This document shows positions 16,764-25,663 of a stretch of DNA of 64,000 bases, in pieces. How positions within the stretch are numbered: the first letter of the stretch is position 1; every line of letters begins with the position of its first letter. Origin of the DNA: Tectiglobus sp965224045 (GTDB lineage: Bacteria > Pseudomonadota > Alphaproteobacteria > Rhizobiales > Hyphomicrobiaceae). The translations under genes and the position numbers were made by a program. A model generated the notes under the pieces. It worked only from the letters and a program-made list of their open reading frames with translations. It searched no databases and was not told the origin of the DNA. The stretch covers positions 124,001-188,000 of the forward strand of contig CBDCYD010000006.1 of the NCBI GenBank assembly GCA_965224045.1, given 5' to 3'.

Positions 16764-17762
16764 CTAGTGTGCTAGTTCCGCTTCCACCTCGCGGGCGCCC
16801 GGATCGCCGCGGTAGTCAGCGACACTCTCGAGCAGCGAGCTTGCAAATTGGATCATCATCGTAATGGCGAAAATCGATAGGAAGCTCGCCATAAGATACT
16901 TGATGTACATGCCGAACCCGGACTGCGAGACCTCAAACCCCAGCAGCGGCGTGATCAGGATCGACGATTTCGACCACATCCCCATCAGCAGGATCGTCCA
17001 GCAGAAAACGATGCCAAGCAACACGGCGCCGATGGCATTGACGCATCCGCGGGTCGGCCGTGTAAACGAGGCGTAGAACACATCGACCCTGACGTGGGCA
17101 TCGGTATAGAGCGTGTAGGCGCTGGCGAACAAAAACAGCGCGGCGTACCAGAAGCGTACTAGGTCGCCCATGAACGCCTGTTCGTAGGAAAAGATGAAGC
17201 GCGTGATCACGATCGCCAATTCAGCGGCGACCACAAGCAGGGCCAGCCAGGTAAAATCGATCTTTGTTCGAAACGCTGCGATCACTATGCCGACGGCAAT
17301 GAGCGGCAAATGTACATACGGGCCGCGAAACCGTGACCGACCCAATTCCTTGCCCAGGTCGGCTCCAACGACGGACTCCAGAATGCCCTCGACCCGCAAG
17401 AATGAGATTAACGCGTCGACCACACCGATCAGCAAGACCGCCCAAAAGGCGGCACGAATGATGAACGTAGATACCGCGTTAAGGGTCGCGCTGTCGTCGC
17501 GAAGGCTGCGGCTACCCATTGTTGACCAGGCGTACGCTGCCGAGATCAAAATTGCGGCTATGTAGAAACACGCCTGCACGATCGACAGGAAACCGACCGC
17601 ACCGCCGCCCAGCAGGGGGCGAACGCTCGGCCAGTCCTGCCAGTAACTGAGATAGCAATTCAGCAGGTAGACGAACGTGACTGCCACGACAGACCAAGCG
17701 AACGCACGCAAGACGGGTGCCGGGGCCGGAGCCGAGTACGTCGCCGAGGTTTCTGCGGTCAT
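16764..17762 (-). CDS. TRAP transporter small permease (DctQ family), enlarged
   Basis: 332 residues, longer than the usual DctQ (about 160-200). Several hydrophobic helices are visible (AFAWSVVAVTFVYLLN, AVGFLSIVQACFYIAAILI, ALLVVAAELAIVI, SFLSIFAITMMIQFASSLL). The core DctQ region is the C-terminal half, including FASAYTLYTDAHVRVDVFYASF, the DctQ signature. The N-terminal third adds helices. It forms the inner-membrane complex with the large permease 44 bases downstream and follows the periplasmic binding protein gene. No independent promoter is evident. Confidence 0.8.
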   Translation of the reverse strand: MTAETSATYSAPAPAPVLRAFAWSVVAVTFVYLLNCYLSYWQDWPSVRPLLGGGAVGFLSIVQACFYIAAILISAAYAWSTMGSRSLRDDSATLNAVSTFIIRAAFWAVLLIGVVDALISFLRVEGILESVVGADLGKELGRSRFRGPYVHLPLIAVGIVIAAFRTKIDFTWLALLVVAAELAIVITRFIFSYEQAFMGDLVRFWYAALFLFASAYTLYTDAHVRVDVFYASFTRPTRGCVNAIGAVLLGIVFCWTILLMGMWSKSSILITPLLGFEVSQSGFGMYIKYLMASFLSIFAITMMIQFASSLLESVADYRGDPGAREVEAELAH

Positions 17763-17899
17763 TGCAGCTCTTTAAGATTCCAGGGCGGCGGGGCACCACC
17801 AAGACGCGCGCTAGCCGGTTGCCACTGGATTTGGAGAATGTCTTTGACACGTTGATTGCCAGGCGGAGCGTGTCCCCGCCCGGCACAGTACACTGTCAG

Positions 17900-19006
17900 C
17901 TAGAACTTGATGCCCATCACGCGGTTACGCTGATTGGCGAAAGCCACCTCGGCGATCGATTGCCAGCCACCGATTTCGCGGAGCGATTTCTTGTAGGCGT
18001 CGTCGATCTTTTTCGCCAGGGCGCTGTGATCCCGGGTCTGCGCATAGACCTCTTCCGAGGCTTTGTAGAAGCCATCGTAGATCTCGTCGTTGAAGCTCTT
18101 CAGGACAACACCGTTCTCGTTGATCATCTTCGCGAGATACTTACCGTTGTTGGCCTGTGTCTCCTCATACTGGGCAGCATGTTCTTCCATGGCGGCAGCG
18201 GTGATGAGGGCACGTTCCCAGTCCGTCAGGCCCGTCCACCATTTCTTGTTGAAGCCGAAGGACAACCCGCCGCCCGGTTCGTGGAAGCCCGGCCAGTAGT
18301 AGAACTTTGCGGCTTCGTAGAACTTCATGAAGTAGTCGTTGTAGGGGCCGACCCATTCGGTCGCGTCGATCGCGCCGGAAACAAGGTTTTCGAAGATCTG
18401 ACCACCCGGCAACGACACCGGCGAGGCGCCCAGCTTGGCCATGACGTCGCCGCCGAGGCCCGGGATGCGCATCTTGAGGCCCTTGAGATCGTCGACCGTT
18501 TCAATTTCCTTGTTGAACCAACCGCCCATCTGCGTGCCGGTCGCACCGCAGGCGATGCACTTGAGGCCAAAGCCGTCAGCGATTTCATCCCACAGGGCCT
18601 GACCGCCGGCAAACTTGATCCAGGCATTCCACTCAACGGTCGTCATGCCGAACGGAACAGCGGTGAAGTATGCCCAACCCGGATGCTTGCCCTTCCAGTA
18701 ATAATCGGCAGCAATGTAGGCATTCGAGTTCCCGGAGGCTACTTCATCGAACGAGTCGTAGGCACCTACTTTTTCGCCGGCGGCGAAATACTTGGTCGTC
18801 AACCGGCCTTCGGACAGCTCAGTGATACGCGCGGCGAGGCGCTGAGCCGAAAGCCCGAGGCCCGGGAAGTCGCGCGGCCACGTCGAAACGATGGTCATCT
18901 CTTTCTTGCCCTGCGCGACTGCCGGCGCCGCCAATGCGGTTGTTGCGGCGCCGGCAACGGCAACGCCGCCAGCCTTCTTGATAAAGGAACGTCTATCGAT
19001 ACTCAC
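17900..19006 (-). CDS. TRAP transporter substrate-binding protein (DctP family), Tat-exported
   Basis: 368 residues from a GTG at 19006, chosen because AGGGAGGA lies just before it. The N-terminus MSIDRRSFIKKAG then a hydrophobic stretch ending APAVAQ is a twin-arginine signal peptide. The mature part matches DctP of the mannitol/chloroaromatic type: STWPRDFPGLG, LKGLKMRIPGLGG (with the ligand-binding Arg) and ATEWVGPYND. It binds a carboxylate or related solute in the periplasm and delivers it to the Q/M complex. First gene of the dctP-Q-M-like operon; the substrate is not assigned. Confidence 0.88.
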   Translation of the reverse strand: MSIDRRSFIKKAGGVAVAGAATTALAAPAVAQGKKEMTIVSTWPRDFPGLGLSAQRLAARITELSEGRLTTKYFAAGEKVGAYDSFDEVASGNSNAYIAADYYWKGKHPGWAYFTAVPFGMTTVEWNAWIKFAGGQALWDEIADGFGLKCIACGATGTQMGGWFNKEIETVDDLKGLKMRIPGLGGDVMAKLGASPVSLPGGQIFENLVSGAIDATEWVGPYNDYFMKFYEAAKFYYWPGFHEPGGGLSFGFNKKWWTGLTDWERALITAAAMEEHAAQYEETQANNGKYLAKMINENGVVLKSFNDEIYDGFYKASEEVYAQTRDHSALAKKIDDAYKKSLREIGGWQSIAEVAFANQRNRVMGIKF

Positions 19007-19434
19007 ATTGTCCTCCCTTGATGGACGCACCATGGCGTCGGTTGGCTCCGTTCAAGCCCGGTTCGAAGACTTGTGGCCGGCTGCGGCGCGTTATATCCGC
19101 AAATCCATGCCGGAAGTCACAAAGCTCGTTGCCGCGCCAGACCGGTGGCTGTCAAGCCCGCGCCATCCGCAAAGACGCCGACAAGACGGCGATATATTGC
19201 GTCAGCGGACCATGGCCTGGATCTCGTACTTAGGCAATGGTCTTGTGTCAGTCCGCAGTAACTCTAAAGTCACTATCCAATTCTAGGTAAACTTGCGACC
19301 CGACTTTGGGTATCAGGGCCTGGCAGTGCAACGACTGCAGGCCTCACTCGCTGCGTCATTGACCATGGGCTCACCGAAGCCAGCAAAAGAGGCCCCAGCC
19401 AGGACAAAGCGACGCGCACGGCCTCTCATAGGGC
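19007..19434. other. Intergenic region upstream of the TRAP operon (428 bases)
   Basis: No ORF here resembles a family, and I see no RNA gene or strong stem-loop. It holds the GTG ribosome binding site of the binding protein at its start and must contain the TRAP operon promoter on the minus strand, as well as any downstream signals of the transaldolase gene. No -35/-10 pair stands out. Confidence 0.5.
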
Positions 19435-20163
19435 CTAGCTTTGGGTGCGAATACTGAACTTCGATGACGTCGCATCCTGATAGAAGGCCTGCACCGTCTC
19501 CTGCGAGTACTCGTCGAGATCCTTGCCGACCAGCGACAGCTTCTTGATGATGTCGTTGGGCGAGGTGATGATATGGCAACCGATGTCGTTTGCCTGGTAG
19601 ATGTTGACGAATTCACGGGTCGAGGCCCATAGCAGCTCCGCCCTGGGCCGCGCAGCCAGTATCTCCAGGCATTCTTTCATGAGCGGGATCGGATCGACAC
19701 CTGTGTCAGCTATGCGTCCGGCAAACACGGAAACGATTGCAGGTACATCGGGAGCTAGCGCTTCGACAACAGCCTTGACCTGGGCCGGCGTGAAAATCGC
19801 CGTTACGTTGAGCACGACGCCCTCCCGCGACAATGCCGAAATAACGTCGCCGGCGAATGCGGCCTTGGTATTGGTCACCGGCACCTTGGCGTTGACGTTC
19901 TTGCCCCAGGTCGCGATCGTTCGACCCTGCTTGATCATGGTCGGAAAGTCGTCCGCGAAGACCTCGAATGACACCGGTTTGTCCGGCACGGCCTCGACAA
20001 CGCGACGGGCGTAGTTCTCATAATCCGTCTCGCCGGCCTTGGCGATCAGGGAGGGATTGGTGGTGAAGCCCTTGACCATCGGGTTCTTGGCCATCTCGAC
20101 GATGCCGTCGAAGTCGGCGCCGTCTGCGAAAATCTTTACCTTGAGTTCGTCGAGAGTTCGCAT
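19435..20163 (-). CDS. Transaldolase (small TalC/fructose-6-phosphate aldolase type)
   Basis: 242 residues. It contains GFTTNPSLI at the N-terminus and NVNAKVPVTN, where Lys93 is the Schiff-base residue. VSVFAGRIADTG and LLWASTRE are further family signatures. It transfers a dihydroxyacetone unit between sugar phosphates, or cleaves fructose 6-phosphate, in the non-oxidative pentose phosphate pathway. The ATG at 20163 follows GAGGTCG; the in-frame start at 20217 has no such site. Not obviously in an operon: about 430 bases separate it from the next gene downstream, and the reductase upstream is on the same strand with a 76-base gap. Confidence 0.88.
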   Translation of the reverse strand: MRTLDELKVKIFADGADFDGIVEMAKNPMVKGFTTNPSLIAKAGETDYENYARRVVEAVPDKPVSFEVFADDFPTMIKQGRTIATWGKNVNAKVPVTNTKAAFAGDVISALSREGVVLNVTAIFTPAQVKAVVEALAPDVPAIVSVFAGRIADTGVDPIPLMKECLEILAARPRAELLWASTREFVNIYQANDIGCHIITSPNDIIKKLSLVGKDLDEYSQETVQAFYQDATSSKFSIRTQS

Positions 20164-20239
20164 GATCGACCTCATTGAATTGGGGTAGACGGGCGTGTTG
20201 CAATTAGCGGCAAGCAATTTGTGGGCCGGATCGCGCCGA

Positions 20240-21235
20240 TCAGGCGTTTACGTCGACCACGATCCGTCCCTTGACCTGGCCTTTCAGAATATCGCGGGCG
20301 AGGCCTGGAAGGTCACCGAGCGTCGCCGACTGGACCATCGTGTCGAGCTTGTCGAGCGGCAAGTCGGCAGCGATCCGTTGCCAGGCGACCTTGCGATTGT
20401 CGATCGGTTGCATCACCGAATCGATGCCGAGCAGATTGACGCCTCGCAGGAGAAACGGAATGACAGTTGTCTCAAGTTTGTTGCCGCCGGCGAGGCCGAC
20501 AGCCGCAACGCTTGCGCCATAATTCATCTGCGTCAGTACGTTCGCGAGCATCGCGCCGCCAACCGCATCGACGCAGCCGGCCCACTGTTCTTTTTCGAGC
20601 GGTTTGCCGCTCGGTGTATCGATATCCCCGCGCGCAACGATGCGGCCCGCGCCCAGGCCCTTGAGGTAGTCTTCCTGCTCGGGCCGCCCAGTGACGGCTG
20701 CAACTTCATAGCCACGGTTCGCCAGGATAGCCGTTGCAACCGACCCGACGCCGCCGGCCGCCCCGGTCACCAGCACCTCGCCGTTGCCAGGCTCAAGGCC
20801 ATGGGCTTCGAGAGCCATCACCGCCAGCATCGAGGTAAAGCCGGCCGTGCCAACGGCCATCGCCTGCTGCGCTGTTAGGCCGTCAGGAAGCGCCACCAGC
20901 CAATCACCTTTGACCTTGGCCTTCTGTGCATAGCCGCCCCACCACACTTCGCCGACCCGCCAGCCGGTCAGCACGACTTTGTCACCCGGCTTGTAGCGGG
21001 CATCGTTAGAGGTTTCGACCGTGCCGGCAAAATCGATCCCTGGAACATGCGGGAAATTGCGTACCAGGCCGCCAAGGCCGTTGACGCAGAGCCCGTCCTT
21101 GTAGTTCACCGTCGAGTATTCAATCGCGACGGTGACATCCCCATCAGCCGGCAAGCGTGCTTCATCGAGCTCGGTCACAGCCGCAGATGCTTTTCCATCT
21201 TCACCCTTTTCGACCAGCAGTGCCTTGAATGCCAT
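20240..21235 (-). CDS. acuI: AcuI/YhdH-type quinone oxidoreductase (acrylyl-CoA reductase-like)
   Basis: 331 residues, medium-chain dehydrogenase/reductase without zinc ligands. The N-terminal STVNYKDGLCVNGLGGLVR and FPHVPGIDFAGTV, the cofactor motif VTGAAGGVGSVA, and GWRVGEVWWGGYA match the YhdH/AcuI subfamily, which reduces acryloyl-CoA to propionyl-CoA with NADPH. That reaction serves dimethylsulfoniopropionate, 3-hydroxypropionate and beta-alanine breakdown. GGAGGA precedes the ATG at 21235; an in-frame start at 21346 overlaps the upstream gene. The exact substrate is inferred from the subfamily. Confidence 0.82.
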   Translation of the reverse strand: MAFKALLVEKGEDGKASAAVTELDEARLPADGDVTVAIEYSTVNYKDGLCVNGLGGLVRNFPHVPGIDFAGTVETSNDARYKPGDKVVLTGWRVGEVWWGGYAQKAKVKGDWLVALPDGLTAQQAMAVGTAGFTSMLAVMALEAHGLEPGNGEVLVTGAAGGVGSVATAILANRGYEVAAVTGRPEQEDYLKGLGAGRIVARGDIDTPSGKPLEKEQWAGCVDAVGGAMLANVLTQMNYGASVAAVGLAGGNKLETTVIPFLLRGVNLLGIDSVMQPIDNRKVAWQRIAADLPLDKLDTMVQSATLGDLPGLARDILKGQVKGRIVVDVNA

Positions 21236-21342
21236 CTCAAGTCCTCCGACGCGTCGCGCACGTTCCCGTACGAAATCTCCTGCCCTTGGTCGGCGATTTT
21301 TGCGGCCAAGGCAAGAGGCGGAGACCAACTCGAGCGGCAACG

Positions 21343-22095
21343 TCAAGTGAATATGGCCGCGATCTCCGGTTCCGTGAGTACACGGTAGCTGCCTGCTTGC
21401 AGGTCATCCGGCAGCTGCAGACCGCCAATCGCCTCCCGGTGCAGGCCGCTCACGTGATTGCCCAGTGCCGCAAACATCCGCCGGACCTGATGATAACGGC
21501 CCTCGTGGATCGTAACGGCCACAACGGGCACGACTGCCGATGGCTCACTTAGCAGTTTCAGTTCGGCCGGTCTGAGTGGTTTTTCCTCGCCATCGAGCAC
21601 CAGCGTGCCGGATGCCAGCACATTACCCTCGTCGCCGCGCAACGGGCGCGCCAGTTCCACGCGATACCGTTTCGCGACCTTGGCTTTCGGTGAAATCACG
21701 CGATGCAGAAGCGCACCGTCATCAGTCAGCAAGAGGAGCCCGCTGGTGTCCTTGTCGAGTCGGCCGATGCTCGAGATCGCCGGGCTGCGCGCGCGCCAGC
21801 GCGGTGGCAGCAGATCGTAGACAAGCGGTCCAGCGTCGCGATGGCTGCAGGTGACCCCCAGTGGCTTGTGCATCATGACCACCATCCCAGGCAAAGGGTC
21901 GAGCGGCGCATTGTCGATTGTGAGCCGCCGCGGCAGATCTTCGGCCAATGCAATGCGACCGGTTACATCGGCAATCTCCAACCCATCGAGGGCCACACGC
22001 CCGGCCCGCGCCAAAGCGTGAATGTCTCTGCGAGAGCCGTAGCCCAGGTTTGCAAGCAAGCGGTCAAGCCGCAGTGTTTTGGACGAAACGCTCAT
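21343..22095 (-). CDS. RsuA-family pseudouridine synthase
   Basis: 250 residues from the ATG at 22095. An S4-like RNA-binding N-terminus (LRLDRLLANLGYGSRRD) precedes the catalytic domain with MMHKPLGVTCSHRD and GRLDKDTSGLLLLTDDG, where the Asp of GRLDxxTSG is the catalytic residue. GRYHQVRRMFAALGN is the conserved second block. RsuA converts U516 of 16S rRNA; related RluE/RluF enzymes modify 23S rRNA, so the target is not fixed by sequence. The start overlaps the stop of the RsmC-like gene by ATGA, so the two are coupled. Confidence 0.85.
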   Translation of the reverse strand: MSVSSKTLRLDRLLANLGYGSRRDIHALARAGRVALDGLEIADVTGRIALAEDLPRRLTIDNAPLDPLPGMVVMMHKPLGVTCSHRDAGPLVYDLLPPRWRARSPAISSIGRLDKDTSGLLLLTDDGALLHRVISPKAKVAKRYRVELARPLRGDEGNVLASGTLVLDGEEKPLRPAELKLLSEPSAVVPVVAVTIHEGRYHQVRRMFAALGNHVSGLHREAIGGLQLPDDLQAGSYRVLTEPEIAAIFT

Positions 22096-23024
22096 TTGGT
22101 GGCCACGTAGACCTTGTAGCCGCGTGCCTGCGCGAGCAGTTCGAAGCTCGCGAACGCGTCTTGCAGGACATCTTCGTAAGGCAGATGCCGGTTTGCGGTA
22201 AGCCAAAGCTGGCCATCGCGACGCAGCATGCCGGCCGCCGCCTGGATGAATGTGCGCCCAAGCGCTTTGTCCTCATTGCCGCCGTCGTGGAACGGCGGAT
22301 TCATGACGATGAAGTCGAGTTCGCGCGGCAAAGCCCCCGCCTTCCGCACGTCTGCCCAAAGCGTGGTGACGCGTGCATCGTCGGGTACATTGCGCGCGGC
22401 AACGTCGAGGGCGCGACGGTCAATGTCGATCAGCGTGACGTGCCGGCAATGCGGGCCTTCCAGCACGGCATGCGCCAGAAGGCCGGTGCCGCATCCAACG
22501 TCCGCGCCGCGCCCGGCGAGCGCTGGCAGATGGTCAAGCAGCATCTGACTGCCGGGATCGATTCGATCCCAACTGAACAGACCGGGCTGGGTCCAGAGCC
22601 CCAGTTGATCGCAAAAGCGCGGCGCACCAGCGGCGATTGCAGCGTCCAGCCCGACGAGCTCGCCGCAACGAACGGTGTCGACGATCTGGTGATGCCGGCG
22701 ATGGCTGGCGTCGACCTCACAACCGAACGCAGCCAGCTCCTTTGCGATCCGTGTCCCGCCCTTCTTGTTGGCTGCGAATGCGGTAAGCGGTGCACCGCGC
22801 CTCAGGGCTTTCAGCGCCAAGGCAAGAACGCAACGCCGCTCGACGGTCCCTGCCGGGACATGCACGACAAGGCCGTCGCAGGTTTCCGGCAAGAAGTCTG
22901 AAAGCACGTGCACGCCGGGCACACGAGGAGAGCATTGACTGCCCTTCGCCGGCAGGTCGAGCAACCCGTTGAGCAGTGTTCCATAGACGGCATGTCTCGG
23001 CGTATCGGAAGGATCAACTGGCAA
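22092..23024 (-). CDS. RsmC-like class I SAM methyltransferase (16S rRNA m2G family)
   Basis: About 310 residues from a TTG at 23024. The C-terminal half has the SAM-binding ADVGCGTGLLA and the guanine-N2 methyltransferase motif NPPFHDGG, then TANRHLPYE, all typical of RsmC/RlmG. The N-terminal half is the degenerate methyltransferase-like domain (AGTVERRCVLALALKALRRG). The TTG was chosen because GGAG lies 8 bases before it and the family normally begins just before AVYG; starts at 23090 or 23141 would intrude further into the DUF1045 gene. It overlaps that gene by 11 bases. Confidence 0.78.
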   Translation of the reverse strand: MPVDPSDTPRHAVYGTLLNGLLDLPAKGSQCSPRVPGVHVLSDFLPETCDGLVVHVPAGTVERRCVLALALKALRRGAPLTAFAANKKGGTRIAKELAAFGCEVDASHRRHHQIVDTVRCGELVGLDAAIAAGAPRFCDQLGLWTQPGLFSWDRIDPGSQMLLDHLPALAGRGADVGCGTGLLAHAVLEGPHCRHVTLIDIDRRALDVAARNVPDDARVTTLWADVRKAGALPRELDFIVMNPPFHDGGNEDKALGRTFIQAAAGMLRRDGQLWLTANRHLPYEDVLQDAFASFELLAQARGYKVYVATK

Positions 23025-23700
23025 GTGCAAATCTCCGGCGGACGCGAAACCGTGCGTTTCGGTCCACCTGCTCGCAAACCGCAATCGCATCACATTGGAG
23101 TGGTGCTGCAAGCGGTGCATATAGATCACGCAGCGCCGCAAGGCCGGCGGCGCGAATATCGTCGGACAGGCGACCGGTGAGTGTCATGTGGAAACGAAAC
23201 TCTTCGAAGACGTAAGGATAGCCCCAGCGGTCGAGCAGTTCGATCTGCTTTGCTGTCAGAGCGCTCTGCAACCTTCGGGCACGGTCCGTATCGCTGAGCG
23301 GTGCGCGGAAGCGCTCGAACGCGCGCACGCAATCCGCCGCCAATGCATCGAGATCCCGAGATGGGCCGGCTGGCACCAGCGCCAGGAAACCGCCGATGGC
23401 GGCGACCTTGAGTGCTTCGACCACAACCGCGCCCTGGCCGGAGGCAAATTTCTCCGCAGCCTCGTCCAGTTCGCCAACCGTGGTGCCGGGGGCGAGAGCG
23501 AACGGCGATTTCAGGGTGGCATGAAAGCCGTAGCGGCGAGGGTCGGCCGTCCACGCGCGAATATTTTCGTGCTGATAGAATGCGTGACCGTGAAATGCGA
23601 CGTCGGCGCCAGTGTAGCTGTCATAGCCAATGCATGTCCGTCCGAAATCCCACAACGCGCTGTCGGCGGCCGGGACGAAGTAGATCGCATAGCGTCTCAT
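23014..23700 (-). CDS. DUF1045 protein (2H phosphoesterase-like, phosphonate operon family)
   Basis: 228 residues. Two H-x-T-L motifs, GFHATLKSP and FHMTLTG, define a 2H phosphoesterase fold as in DUF1045/TIGR03223 proteins. These are usually encoded inside phosphonate C-P lyase operons, but no phn gene is visible here. The start overlaps the thioesterase stop by ATGA (23697-23700). A phosphodiesterase or cyclic phosphate hydrolase role is likely from the fold; the substrate is unknown. The neighbouring rRNA-modification genes hint at RNA-linked chemistry (inference only). Confidence 0.8.
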   Translation of the reverse strand: MRRYAIYFVPAADSALWDFGRTCIGYDSYTGADVAFHGHAFYQHENIRAWTADPRRYGFHATLKSPFALAPGTTVGELDEAAEKFASGQGAVVVEALKVAAIGGFLALVPAGPSRDLDALAADCVRAFERFRAPLSDTDRARRLQSALTAKQIELLDRWGYPYVFEEFRFHMTLTGRLSDDIRAAGLAALRDLYAPLAAPLQCDAIAVCEQVDRNARFRVRRRFALAS

Positions 23701-24155
23701 CGGTGGTCGCCCTTGGGGGCCGCGGGCACGCCGTCGATGTATTCGCTGCCGCGCATATACAGGTAGCTACCCTGCGCGTTGATGCAGATCTCGCCGCCGG
23801 CGTCGACAACCTCCGCGCGACAGGTCGCGATCCGCCCCTCAACGCTGATCAGATGGCCGACGGCGCGGACGACGCGCGTGCGCGCCACGGCCATAAACGT
23901 CGTGTTGAGCGTCAGGGTTACGCAGCGGCGGACGTTACCATCGACACGGCACCATGTTGACGCATGCCCCATTGCAGCGTCGAGGATAGTCATGTAGACG
24001 CCCCCGTGTAGGAAACCGCTGGAATTGGCATGTTCGGGGCCGATCTCGACCTCGAATTCGGCATAGCCTTCGCGCCAAACCGGCGTGCGGTATCCAACAA
24101 GCGTCTTGAAGCCTGATGGCTTGCCGAGATCTATCGGGCTGGACTTGTCGTTCAT
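23697..24155 (-). CDS. PaaI-family (hotdog) thioesterase
   Basis: 152 residues. The hotdog helix SSGFLHGGVYMTILDAAMG carries the HGG signature of PaaI/4HBT-type thioesterases. Expected activity is hydrolysis of acyl- or aryl-CoA to free acid and CoA. It is the first gene of a four-gene minus-strand operon with DUF1045, RsmC-like and RsuA-like genes, each overlapping the next. Its start at 24155 is divergent from the FAD-linked oxidase gene, 59 bases away. An in-frame start at 24227 would overlap that gene and is rejected. Confidence 0.85.
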   Translation of the reverse strand: MNDKSSPIDLGKPSGFKTLVGYRTPVWREGYAEFEVEIGPEHANSSGFLHGGVYMTILDAAMGHASTWCRVDGNVRRCVTLTLNTTFMAVARTRVVRAVGHLISVEGRIATCRAEVVDAGGEICINAQGSYLYMRGSEYIDGVPAAPKGDHR

Positions 24156-24214
24156 GCTCCGGCTGATACACTTTACGGCCCTTCCTGGGAACTGATAACA
24201 CAAGGAAACCCGCG

Positions 24215-25663
24215 ATGTCCGAGCCATTGCGCGCGGCCAAAGCCGTCCCGGCGCAACTCGTAGAGCAAATGAAGTCGATCGTCGGTCCCGGCGGCTTTTT
24301 GGAAGGTGCGGCCGACACCGATGCCTACTGCAAGAGCTGGCGCGATGACTTCTGCGGCGCGGTGCCGATCGTGCTGCGGCCGAAGTCGGCGGCGGACGTT
24401 GCGCGCATTGTCAAGCTTTGTGCCGAAACCGGCACTGCAATCGTCCCTCAGGGCGGAAACACCGGGCTAACCGGTGCAAGCCAACCGCACGATGACATGA
24501 GCGAGGTGATCATTTCGACCTCACGCATGAACAAGGTGCGTGAGATCGACCTTGACAACGATACGCTGACCGTCGAGGCCGGTGTGGTTCTCCAGCAGAT
24601 CCAGCAAGTCGCCGATGACAATAACCGGCTTTTTCCGCTGAGCCTCGGTGCTGAAGGCTCATGCCAGATTGGCGGCAACCTTTCGACGAATGCCGGCGGC
24701 ACCCAGGTTCTGCGCTACGGCAATACCCGCGCGCTGGTGCTGGGCCTCGAGGTCGTCCTTGCCAACGGTGAGATCTGGAACGGTTTGCGTGGCCTCAGAA
24801 AGGACAACACCGGTTACGACCTGAAGCACCTGTTCATCGGCGCTGAAGGTACGCTCGGCATTATCACCGCTGCAGTGCTGCGGCTGTTCCCGAAACCGTC
24901 CGCCAGCGAAACCGTGTGGCTGGGCCTTAAATCGCCACGTGATGCCGTGGCGCTGCTTGGCCACATGAAGGCGAGACTTGGCGAGCAGGTCTCGGGCTTC
25001 GAGCTGATGCAACGCTCGATCGTGGATTTCCTGATCAGCGGCGTGCCAGGCCACGAAGACCCGATGCCGACGATGCATCCTTGGTACGTGCTCGCCGAAG
25101 TGACCGGGCAGGGTGAGCCTGGCTCGCTATCGGAACCCTTTACGTCGGCCCTTGGGGAAGCGATGGAAATGGGCCTCGTGGACGATGCCGTGATCGCGTC
25201 CTCCGGTGCCCAGTCGGCACGTTTCTGGAAGATGCGCGAGGACATGGCGGAGGCGCAGAAGGTTGCCGGCACCGGCATCAAGCACGACGTCTCGGTCCCG
25301 GTTTCGCGCATAGCCGAATTCCTGGAACGCGCCAACACCGCATTGGCCGAGGCCTATCCCGGCATCCGCACCTGTGCGTTCGGCCACGTCGGCGACGGCA
25401 ATTTGCACTATAATCCCATGGAGCCCGAAGGCTGGTCGAAGACTCCGACATTTCGTAGCGAGCGCGAGCCGGTCAATCGCATGGTGCATGATCTCGTCAT
25501 CGAACTCGGCGGTTCAATAAGTGCCGAGCACGGTATCGGTCGACTCCGCCTCGAAGAAAACATGCACTACAAGAGCCCGGTTGAGATCGAGATGATGCGT
25601 ACGGTAAAGCGCGCCTTCGATCCGCTCAACATCATGAACCCAGGCAAGGTGATCCGGCTGTGA
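24215..25663 (+). CDS. FAD-linked D-2-hydroxyacid dehydrogenase (D2HGDH/GlcD family)
   Basis: 482 residues. The PCMH-type FAD domain has VPQGGNTGLTGAS and GAEGTLGIITAAVLRLFP. The C-terminal substrate domain has AFGHVGDGNLHYN and SAEHGIGRLRLEEN, with the metal-binding and catalytic His residues of D-2-hydroxyglutarate/D-lactate dehydrogenases. It oxidises a D-2-hydroxy acid to the 2-oxo acid, passing electrons to a quinone or an electron-transfer flavoprotein. It overlaps the kinase gene by GTGA, so its substrate is likely sugar-acid-linked, but this is inference. Confidence 0.85.
   Translation: MSEPLRAAKAVPAQLVEQMKSIVGPGGFLEGAADTDAYCKSWRDDFCGAVPIVLRPKSAADVARIVKLCAETGTAIVPQGGNTGLTGASQPHDDMSEVIISTSRMNKVREIDLDNDTLTVEAGVVLQQIQQVADDNNRLFPLSLGAEGSCQIGGNLSTNAGGTQVLRYGNTRALVLGLEVVLANGEIWNGLRGLRKDNTGYDLKHLFIGAEGTLGIITAAVLRLFPKPSASETVWLGLKSPRDAVALLGHMKARLGEQVSGFELMQRSIVDFLISGVPGHEDPMPTMHPWYVLAEVTGQGEPGSLSEPFTSALGEAMEMGLVDDAVIASSGAQSARFWKMREDMAEAQKVAGTGIKHDVSVPVSRIAEFLERANTALAEAYPGIRTCAFGHVGDGNLHYNPMEPEGWSKTPTFRSEREPVNRMVHDLVIELGGSISAEHGIGRLRLEENMHYKSPVEIEMMRTVKRAFDPLNIMNPGKVIRL

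Noticed and set aside
17717..19021. Plus-strand ORF of 434 residues opposite the TRAP binding protein gene
   Set aside because: The minus-strand frame has a Tat signal, ribosome site and full DctP family match; the plus frame has no recognisable domain.
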